Source of the DNA: Takakia lepidozioides
Taxonomy: Eukaryota > Streptophyta > Takakiopsida > Takakiales > Takakiaceae
DNA length: 64,000 nucleotides
Assembly: GCA_030704615.1 (NCBI GenBank)
Contig: CM060733.1
Location: 15,748,001-15,812,000 of the forward strand
Direction of reading: 5' to 3'
Numbering within the stretch: position 1 is the first letter of the stretch; every line of letters begins with the position of its first letter. Below are positions 57,110 through 64,000 of this stretch, in pieces. Below the pieces are notes generated by a model. The model did not search any database and was not told the DNA's origin. It saw only the letters and a list, made by a program, of their open reading frames with translations. The translations under genes and the position numbers were made by a program.

Positions 57110-57904
57110 ATGAAGAGAGTGAGAGGAATGGAAGATATCAGGGTGAAAAGCACCACAATCTTACAGAAGCAAACGATCGCTGCACCACAGGCGGTGCAGC
57201 TACTGAAGGAGCTGCGATTGGAGGGGTTGCTACGCAAGGACTGGTCCTTGCATCATCGACAGTTCATGATACAATTTCTTCAAAACTTTGAGCCTCGGAC
57301 AGGAGTTACTCAGGTGAGGGGAGTAGATATAGAAATTACTCCCCAGTACCTGCAGCAACTGTTTGATTTGCCATCAGGACATGTGAATGTGGATGAGCAC
57401 AGGGCAAGATTGCAGATAGGGAATTTGTTCCAAGAAGGGAGTTTCTTTAAAACTCAAGGTTTTGCTTGTACCAAGGCGGAGTACCCAGGGCTTAGAGAAG
57501 TTGGACAAATCTTGAATGTTCTGTTTGCCATGAAACAGAACCAACAGTATTTGAGCAGGTCCTTCACAGAGGAGATCCTGAAAGCTTTGAGGGGAGAGGA
57601 TGTTGCTTGGGCAAAGTTAATGTACAACGGATTGGTGGACGAGATGAAGAGGTTACAGGGCACTGCTGCAAAGTCTCCGATCATTGTGTCCGGTCCAATC
57701 ATTGCTCAAATAATTCTTGATTCTTGCATACTTGATACTCGGGAGAGAAAGGAGATGGGAGTGTTTGAAGCAGAAACCACTGCCATTGAAGAGCAAGGCT
57801 CTTCACACAGTGAGGGTGGACTGGCAGTGCAACCCCAGTCTAAGAGACAGAGGCGGGGAAAGACTGTAGTGGCGGATCCACTGGCTTCACGGAAAACCGC
57901 ATGA
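57110..57904 (+). CDS. Extra 3' ORF, N-terminal part (264 residues)
   Basis: ATG at 57110 (MKRVRGMEDI), stop at 57904. The helical protein has LLKELRLEGLLRKDWSLHHR, QVRGVDIEITPQYLQQLFDL and SFTEEILKALRGEDVAWAKL, and ends in a basic PQSKRQRRGK segment that could be a nuclear-localisation signal. The layout (a substrate-like alpha-helical module with a D-I-x-I-T-P-x-x-L-x-x-L motif) faintly recalls the plant-mobile-domain proteins encoded by retrotransposons. No known enzyme motif. It is the only long undamaged frame of the element and is followed by further frames in the same direction. Confidence 0.55.
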   Translation: MKRVRGMEDIRVKSTTILQKQTIAAPQAVQLLKELRLEGLLRKDWSLHHRQFMIQFLQNFEPRTGVTQVRGVDIEITPQYLQQLFDLPSGHVNVDEHRARLQIGNLFQEGSFFKTQGFACTKAEYPGLREVGQILNVLFAMKQNQQYLSRSFTEEILKALRGEDVAWAKLMYNGLVDEMKRLQGTAAKSPIIVSGPIIAQIILDSCILDTRERKEMGVFEAETTAIEEQGSSHSEGGLAVQPQSKRQRRGKTVVADPLASRKTA

Positions 57905-58854
57905 TAATGTTTCCCAAGCTCTTGTGCAGGAAGGGGCACACAGCACAGAGAGCTGCTATATTGGAAGCAGGGCCTTCAGAGAGGGAAGAGAAGTCACTTT
58001 GATACCACAACCACCACAACCAATTGACTGTGTTTTGAGGCTCCACAATTAGTATATGTTGTGGCATCACCACCAATTGCTCTGGAAGGAGAAAGGTTGG
58101 ACATACCAACTACAGAGCAGGTCGTGGCCGAAATTGAGAAGGGGACCTTCTCTATGAAAATTCTGGTTTGGTCAGGGAAACAGTGATTCCGGAGGTGCAG
58201 CGGTTGTCCAGGGGAAACCCTGTTGTTGTAATACCCACACCTCTGACGGAGGTACCACAGGTAGAATGTCAAGACACTGCAGCACCTGTAGCGGATGAGG
58301 TGGTTCAGGAAGAAAATCTGGTGGGGCAATGGCCTGAATGGTTCGTGAGGCATCACACTGTTGAGGATCAGGGAGAAAGAACAGAGCAAGCTCACCATGA
58401 TGACCTCAACAGGCCATGCTTATGAGTTCCATAAGCAGGACACTTAATTTGTTGGGCACTTATGTCAAATCCCATGTTCCAACTACCCAATTGGCAGCTT
58501 TGAGGGAGGAACTCAGGAAGGAGTTTGAGGCTCGACTTGCCACTGAGTGTGCAAACAAGGTCGATGAGGAGGTCACTCTCAAATTAGCAAGAGTTAGAGG
58601 ATACAACAGCTGCTTTGCAGTTGGCCAAGGAACATTTGATTGAAGCAGGCCTCGCGCAGGACCAGTTGCACGAAGCACATAAGCAACAGCTATACCAAAT
58701 GCAGGTGAAGCATGAGAGCAAGTTGCAAGAAGTGAATGCACTACATACAGAGTTGCAGACAGTGCATGACAGGATGGCCATACAATGTGCTACACTCACA
58801 ACTACGCTTGAGCAAACTACATTAGAAGTTAACACCAAGCGGAAAGATGTATAA
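57905..58854 (+). pseudogene. Extra 3' ORF, middle part, frameshifted
   Basis: Coding-like pieces in changing frames (58168-58425, 58416-58643 and 58615-58854) read Glu/Val/Pro-rich sequence, then PTTQLAALREELRKEFEARL and QLHEAHKQQLYQMQVKHESK. The latter have the heptad pattern of a coiled coil. Frames overlap, which suggests small indels in one original frame that continued from 57904. Confidence 0.5.
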
Positions 58855-60172
58855 AGCACAGGCAGATAATGTCGAGCAGACAAAACTCATTATTGATATG
58901 AAGAATACAATCTGTCGCAATGAGAATACTTTCAAGCAATACAGGCAGGTTGAAGCTGACCAAGAGAGGTACATCCTGGAATTGCAACAAACGGTCATGG
59001 CCAATAGAAATGAACTCTCTGTCACTAACAAGGCTTGGAAGGAAGCCAATAATCTGCTTGCCTATGCGAGTTTGGTTGAACCTCATGCGAAGCGCATGGA
59101 GGCTTTACAACAGCAGTTAGATATGTACAAACTCAGAGAGGAGCAGACTCTCAGAGGTACCACAACCAACTTGGTGGATAACCACCTTCTGCAGGTCTGG
59201 TTAGCACAAGGACCGGTGGAAGGCAAAGCACCACGGAAGCTCACCCAAGGCGAGATGAATGAGCTCAGACTGCAGGTGCAGAACATTGCCACAACTACTA
59301 TAGACAATGTCTATAGTAGGATAGCGGAGTTACAGGAGGATGTAGATGGCCTGCAAACTCAGGTGGAGGACCTCACTTCAAATATTGACAAGAGAGTCTT
59401 TGTATCTAAGGAGCAGCTGATGGCTTCTTATTTACAAGCCAGAACTCTAGCTTTTCAGTCTTCTTCGCAGGGGTTGCAGGAGATGCCAGTGGTACAAGAG
59501 CCAGTGCTACCAATACCACAACAAGTGACTGTGCCAGTAGCTGACCCTGTTATTATTACAGCCACACCACAGCCGCCACAGCCTGAGGTATGGGGGGATG
59601 TTGCTTTTAACCCACCTAAAACTCCTGCTGCACGGGAGTACAGTCGGGCTATGATTATGCCCTTCAACCAAATTCCAATTGTGTTGGATTTGGCTTGGAA
59701 GGAATTTAGTCCTCCACAGTCGTTGGCACATTACTACCAGATCATGCGCATTTGGCTGCCAGTGGCAACTAGGACTAAGGTTCTTCCGAACAATCGACCC
59801 ATTGAGGATCATCACTTTGCGAGGTACTGGCATGAGACAAGTACCATGTTGAAGGAATTAATTGCCTTCCAAGTTGTACATGGGTACATTTATACCAAGA
59901 CCAAGGAGGTAGCAAGTATTGTCATGGGCTGCAGGTTATACTATGATGCTTGTTTTCTGGCACGTTATCACATTGAGCAGCAGAAAATGCAATCGCAATT
60001 TCTGAGTTATTCCAGTGGGGATCATTGGGTCTTACCTTCAGTGCCACCTCATATGTACCTCTATGATGCAAAGGTGATGATGCAAAATGATTCCCAACTA
60101 CGTTCATGGTTTCATTCGGCTTGGAACAATTTGACAACACAAAAATTTGGCACTGAAGATATTTTCTTTTAA
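58847..60172 (+). CDS. Extra 3' ORF, coiled-coil and C-terminal domain (441 residues)
   Basis: The frame begins with Gln/Glu/Lys-rich heptads (about residues 1-200) with breaks at EEQTLRGTTTNLVDNHLLQV. A Pro/Val/Gln-rich linker (QPPQPEVWGDVAFNPPKTP) follows, then a folded-looking region with LAHYYQIMRIWLPVATRT, YWHETSTMLKELIAFQVVHG and SWFHSAWNNLTT. No enzyme motif is seen. A frameshift at about 60165 joins it to the 60147-60653 frame. It may assist particle assembly or RNA binding, by analogy with the coiled-coil aORFs of other plant retrotransposons; this is inference. Confidence 0.5.
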   Translation: MYKAQADNVEQTKLIIDMKNTICRNENTFKQYRQVEADQERYILELQQTVMANRNELSVTNKAWKEANNLLAYASLVEPHAKRMEALQQQLDMYKLREEQTLRGTTTNLVDNHLLQVWLAQGPVEGKAPRKLTQGEMNELRLQVQNIATTTIDNVYSRIAELQEDVDGLQTQVEDLTSNIDKRVFVSKEQLMASYLQARTLAFQSSSQGLQEMPVVQEPVLPIPQQVTVPVADPVIITATPQPPQPEVWGDVAFNPPKTPAAREYSRAMIMPFNQIPIVLDLAWKEFSPPQSLAHYYQIMRIWLPVATRTKVLPNNRPIEDHHFARYWHETSTMLKELIAFQVVHGYIYTKTKEVASIVMGCRLYYDACFLARYHIEQQKMQSQFLSYSSGDHWVLPSVPPHMYLYDAKVMMQNDSQLRSWFHSAWNNLTTQKFGTEDIFF

Positions 60173-60653
60173 GGGCCATGAGGCATGGAAATACTTGCAC
60201 TGTTCCCAAGTCATTGGCACACCACTCACCTATATGGACAAGGAGTTCAGGGTGTTCACCAATTTTGCCATTAAGACCTTACAGCAAGTTATACGGTTTA
60301 AACTTCCAGACATGGTGGGAACACATTATATGCCCGAACGGATTCCAGTTAGAGTTCGACCATTAAAACACCTCAGAGGGGACGAGGATTCTGATACAAC
60401 TGTTACTTCAGTGGACTCTTTTGACATGACAGAGGACTATGCAATTCAGATGGCAGAGAAGAAACGACGGGGATCTCCTATGCCTGAAAGGTTACCTCCA
60501 TATCAGCCAAAAGAAGGACTGACATATCCAGGTAGTGTTCAATCATCTCCATCAACCAGTGACAGGACTCGAGCTTGCACAAGGAGTCCTTCACGAGACT
60601 CTAACCGTCAGAAGGGTGCTCGCTCACAAAGGTTTCCAAATCCCAAACAGTAA
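60147..60653 (+). pseudogene. Extra 3' ORF, C-terminus
   Basis: Continues the preceding frame after a shift: KGHEAWKYLHCSQVIGTPLT, FTNFAIKTLQQVIRFKLPDM, then a Ser/Pro/Arg-rich tail (RTRACTRSPSRDSNRQKG) to the stop at 60651-60653. The tail is followed directly by the polypurine tract, so this region was within the element's own RNA. Confidence 0.5.
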
Positions 60654-60674
60654 ACCGTGGGGACACGGCTTTTT

Positions 60675-60690
60675 GAGAGGGGGAGGGGTA
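60675..60690 (+). other. Polypurine tract
   Basis: GAGAGGGGGAGGGG directly precedes the 3' LTR. It is the expected primer for plus-strand DNA synthesis. Confidence 0.85.
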
Positions 60691-60692
60691 AA

Positions 60693-61717
60693 TGTTAGAG
60701 GGCTGCTTGGGACTTAGACGCTTTTACGGGATCTGTGGGGTACCCTTAATTTTTACCAGACTGAGACCAGTAGGAGCCTTAGGGGTGACAGCAACAGGCT
60801 TTAGGGGGGAAGATACACAGCCCGACACAGTCCATCATAGTCCAACACAGCCGACACAGTCACCACAACCGTCACAGCTTCGCACAGCCAACACAGCCCG
60901 TCACAGTCCAACACAGCCGTCACAGCTTCGCACAGCCAACACAGCCCGTCACAGCCAACACAGCCCGTCACAGCCAGTCACAGCCCGACACAGCCGCCAC
61001 AGCTTCGCACAGCCCTACACAGCCCGACACATCCAGTCACAGCCCGCCACAGCCTGATACAGCCAGTCACAACTCGGCACAGCTGGGGAACAGTTACCAT
61101 TGGCAGGGAACGACTGTGGGGGAACGACATCTGAAAAATGAACGTGTATTACAGGAATAACGGTTAGTTAGGAAAGCGGTTAGAACAGTTTGTAAGTAGA
61201 TAAAGCGAAGAGCGGGGACGTCTCGGGGATCACTTCTTGGGGGGGACTTCTGGCATTACGGCTTGGAAATAGAGGGGAGAGCACATCTCTGAGTGGAAAG
61301 ATGAAGAGCACGGAGAGTAGAAGTGACGATCTGTTGTTACTTGATGAATGCAAGCTGTAGAATTGTAATGTAGAGTAGATAAGAGACACCATGACTTCAG
61401 CCTGATACTTGAAAGATATTAATCTGATACATACTTCATACTCACACTGTGTAGAGAGACCTGAGTGAAGCTGTGGAATTAATGGATGGAACTTGATAGA
61501 TTTATGAAGCAAACTGATACTTAATTGCAGATAGTAAGGTAACTCGCTAACATGAATGCGGGAAGGAGTACAAATAGGAAACACCCCCATGATACACTAG
61601 CTGTAGGTCATGACTGATTGTTCTGAGCGGGCTGAGTGCTTAGAGATTTCCAACTCTTCTATCTTGGAGTTCCCACCTAAGATAGCGAAGGGATGGGTGA
61701 GTAAAAGCCGCTCGACA
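60693..61717 (+). repeat. 3' LTR (1025 bp)
   Basis: Starts TGTTAGAGGGCTGC and ends GCTCGACA. It matches the 5' LTR apart from scattered substitutions and a longer CACAGCC array (about 60818-61085). The sequence after 61717 (CGTCCCCTGTCGG) does not repeat the sequence before 48473. Confidence 0.9.
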
Positions 61718-62083
61718 CGTCCCCTGTCGGGGGGCTGCTATTTCATGAGCGGGAAAAAAAAAAACATGAGCAGACCATTGTGTGTCCACGGAAATAGGGT
61801 TAGGAGGCACGAAAATAGGGTCATGTGAAGTTGGAATGTGGCACCAGTGGACTTGAAATGCAACATTTTATTGCAAATTTTGTGGCAAGCCACGTCTATA
61901 CAAGTGTGTTCTAACTGTCATAGCCGGAATGGGCACTACTCTCCTACACCCTCCGAGGAACTTGCCCCACCTTCTTCCTCATCCCCTCATCCCCTCATCC
62001 CCCTCATCCTCTGAGCTCTGTGGTGCATCAGTTCTACTATGCCTCTCAAAAATCTCGTCCTCTTGGGGGACTGTACACCTCAC
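61718..62083. other. Flank right of the retrotransposon
   Basis: No gene seen. A TCCACGGAAATAG phrase near 61785 recurs at 19190, hinting at a low-copy dispersed repeat. Confidence 0.35.
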
Positions 62084-62405
62084 CTACTGGGAATCTTTTG
62101 CATCTTCTCCCCCACTTTCCTCAGCTGAATCCAAGACAAATCTACGAGCCTGACGGGCTCTAATAGCTGCTGCCTCCTCCCTCATCTTCATTTTCTTGAG
62201 GCTTGCCTCGTCTAAAATCTGTTGTACACGACTAGGTTCGGAACACCTCCTAATGGACACCGAAGCAAGCCGGGCAACATAAGTATGAAGGATGTAGTCC
62301 CTTTCTGGACTAGGCATGAAATCCCCCCTGGCAAAAAAATGCACGTTCGTCCTGCCCATGAACTGCGGTGTAGACGTCCCTCCTACAGTACTTGGCATCC
62401 TACAG
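62084..62405 (-). other. Possible exon of an unidentified gene
   Basis: The minus-strand frame from about 62400 reads MPSTVGGTSTPQFM, VHFFARGDFMPSPERDYILH, then a basic helix (SLKKMKMREEAAAIRARQAR) and an acidic tail (SAEESGGEDAKDSQ). It begins after a possible acceptor (TACTGTAG) and ends near a possible donor (GTAGGTGAG). Composition looks coding, but no domain is recognised. The frame extending upstream to 62620 runs into the palindromic satellite and is not trusted. Confidence 0.35.
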
Positions 62406-62529
62406 TAAGAACAAATCCACTTGAAGAATGTCAATACCAGTAGAAGCGAAAACGGTCTTTCAATGAAATAAAAGAGCGAGGGGAGGTGCCTCACAAAATC
62501 AGGAGGCAACTTACAATGCGACCACTCAC

Positions 62530-63585
62530 TCGTAAACCATTTTCGGCACCATTTTCCTAGGTTGGGCCCGGAAATGGCTAAGTCCCAGAACTGACTGGGC
62601 GCGGAACTAGAAAATGGCACCGAATTTCCGGTTGCGGTTCCAGCACACCTAGGGACTTAGCCATTTTCGGGGCCTTGAACTAGAAAAATGGCGCCATTTT
62701 TCCAGTTCGGGGCCGAAAATGGCTAAGTCCCAGATCTGACTGGGCCCAGAACTGGAAAAATGGCGCCGAATTTCCGATTTTGGTGCCAGTCAGATCTGGG
62801 ACTTAGCCATTTTCGGCCCCGAACAAGAAAAATGGCGTTTTTTTTTTTTTTTTTTTTTTTTTTTCGGCGCCATTTTTCCAGTTCGGGGCCGAAAATGGCT
62901 AAGTCCCAGATCTGACTGGGTCCGGAACTAAAAAAATGGCGCCGAATTTCCGATTTTGCTGCCAGCCACCCTAAGGACTTAGCCATTTTCGGCCCCGAAC
63001 TGGAAAAATGGCGCCATTTTTCCAGTTCGGGGCCAAAAATGGCTAAGTCCCAGATCTGACAGGGCGCGGAACTGGAAAAATGCGCCGAATTTCCGGTTGC
63101 GGTTCTAGCCACCTTAGGGACTTAGCCATTTTCGGGGCCTTAAACTGGAAAATGGCGCCATTTTTCCATTTCGGGGCCGAAAATGGCTTAGTCCCAGATC
63201 TGATACGGCGCGGAACAGGAAAAATGGTGCCGAATTTCCAGTTGCGGTTCCAGCCACCGTAGGGACTTAGCCATTTTCGGGGCCCTGAACTGGAAAAATG
63301 ACGTCATTTTTCCATTTCGAGGCCGAAATGACTAAGTCAGATCTGACTGGGCCCAGAACTGGAAAAAATGGCGGCGAATTTCCGATTTTGGTGCCAGTCA
63401 GATCTGGGACTTAGCCGTTTTCGGCCCCCAAATGGAAAAATGGCGTTGTTTTTTTTTTTTTTTTTAAAAAAAAATTATTATATTTGTTTTGTTTTTTCGG
63501 AGCCATTTTTCCAGTTCGGGGCCGAAAATGGCTAAGTCCCAAATCTGACTGGCACCAAACTCGGAAATTCGCCGCCATTTTTCCA
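62530..63585. repeat. Satellite of alternating inverted units (cruciform-prone)
   Basis: GGACTTAGCCATTTTCGG and its exact complement CCGAAAATGGCTAAGTCC alternate along about 1 kb, separated by AAAAATGGCGCCATTTTT palindromes or AGATCTGACTGG/CCAGTCAGATCT. Units of about 140-200 bp repeat six or more times. T-runs interrupt two units (near 62840 and 63450). No coding content; open frames are repeat by-products. Confidence 0.9.
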
Positions 63586-63587
63586 GT

Positions 63588-64000
63588 CATGCAGGTAATT
63601 CGAAGAGCGGATGGATGGAAATCCGGCGCCGGATTTCCATCCGCAGGTTAGTCGGTGCGCAAAATTTCCGCCATGCAGGTAATTCGAAGAGCGGATGGAT
63701 GGAAATCCGGCGCCGGATTTCCATCCTCCAGGTAAGTCGGCGCTGCAAATTTCTGTCATGCAGGTTACTTGTGAGCGGATGGAAGGAAATCCGGCGCATG
63801 ATTTCCATCCGCCAGGTACAAAACTTCCGTCATGCAGGTAATTCGGAGTGCGGATGGATGGAAATCCGGCGACGGATTTCCATCCTCCAGGTAAGTCGGC
63901 GCGCAAAATATCCGTCATGCAGGTAATTCGAAGAGCGGATGGATGGAAATCCGGCGCCGGATTTCCATCCGCCAGCTAAGTCGGCGCGCAAAATTTCCGT
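63588..64000. repeat. Tandem satellite, 74-85-bp unit with a perfect palindrome
   Basis: Units start CATGCAGGTAATTCG at 63588, 63672, 63757, 63831 and 63916 and run off the window end. Most contain GGAAATCCGGCGCCGGATTTCC, a perfect palindrome with ATCC-type extensions, then CAGGTAAGTCGG and GCGCAAAATTTCCG. Two units carry variants in the palindrome centre. Confidence 0.92.

Larger units (their letters stand above)
48473..61717 (+). mobile_element. 13.2-kb Ty3/gypsy-type LTR retrotransposon with extra 3' coding region
   Basis: Order: LTR (48473-49468), primer-binding site (49471), gag, protease, RT/RNase H, integrase remnant, a CACAGCC minisatellite (56192-56400), sense-strand 3' coding region (57110-60653), polypurine tract (60675-60690) and LTR (60693-61717). 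The DGGS protease motif and the extra 3' ORF resemble the Tat/Ogre group of plants. The LTRs are nearly identical outside their minisatellite, yet gag-pol has many stops and frameshifts. The flanks (GGGCC before, CGTCC after) do not form a target-site duplication. Confidence 0.9.

Noticed and set aside
62723-63918. Long minus-strand frames with repeated SSGPSQIWDLAIFG and GWKSGAGFPSIRS phrases
   Set aside because: The peptide repeats follow exactly the DNA repeat units of the satellites.

Overview
This window looks like nuclear DNA of a green-plant-lineage eukaryote. I lean towards a streptophyte (charophyte) alga such as Chara, but that is inference. It contains a plant-type mitochondrial L-galactono-1,4-lactone dehydrogenase gene and a plant-type pyroglutamyl-peptidase gene, both split by GT-AG introns. 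Genes are few, long intergenic stretches are repeat-rich, and there are many nested transposable elements. Nothing bacterial or organellar is seen: no operons, no Shine-Dalgarno spacing, no rRNA.

Layout. 1-3.6 kb holds simple and foldback repeats. 3.64-5.86 kb (minus) is a four-exon pyroglutamyl-peptidase I gene. 9.13-10.90 kb (plus) is a two-exon P-loop GTPase gene with a hydrophobic N-terminal half. 11.4-20.3 kb is gene-poor and carries a tRNA-derived SINE family (three copies), a TA-flanked MITE, a TTAA-flanked piggyBac-like element and a duplicated repeat around a CT microsatellite. 21.51-25.76 kb (minus) is the seven-exon GLDH gene, whose splice joins can be read almost base by base. 26.4-28.2 kb has a palindromic satellite and MITEs.

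From 28.2 kb onward the window is a transposon landscape. A dead Ty3/gypsy element on the minus strand (28.2-32.84 kb, with its 612-bp 5' LTR) is split by a CACTA-like nonautonomous DNA transposon (30.21-31.61 kb). That transposon itself carries a gag fragment closely matching the large retrotransposon 20 kb away. The gypsy element has landed in a third retroelement's gag (32.84-33.24 kb). Next comes a multi-exon, decayed gene with a ParB-like motif and a beta-class N4/N6 DNA-methyltransferase-like domain (33.25-37.25 kb). After that come LRR-like pieces, a CACTA transposase remnant with DUF4218 and C2H2 modules (38-40.2 kb), a LINE endonuclease remnant (43.1-44.2 kb), tandem repeats with a SINE-like B box (44.3-46.1 kb) and unidentified exon-like fragments (46.5-47.9 kb).

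A 13.2-kb LTR retrotransposon fills 48.47-61.72 kb: two roughly 1-kb LTRs, a primer-binding site, gag with three zinc knuckles, protease of the DGGS type, RT/RNase H, integrase, and then about 3.5 kb of extra sense-strand 3' coding sequence with a coiled-coil region. Its LTRs are very similar but its pol is broken many times, which suggests a defective element moved in trans. The window ends in two arrays of strongly palindromic satellite DNA (62.5-64 kb).

Only GLDH, the pyroglutamyl peptidase and the GTPase look like intact host genes. The ParB-methyltransferase locus is the most unusual item.
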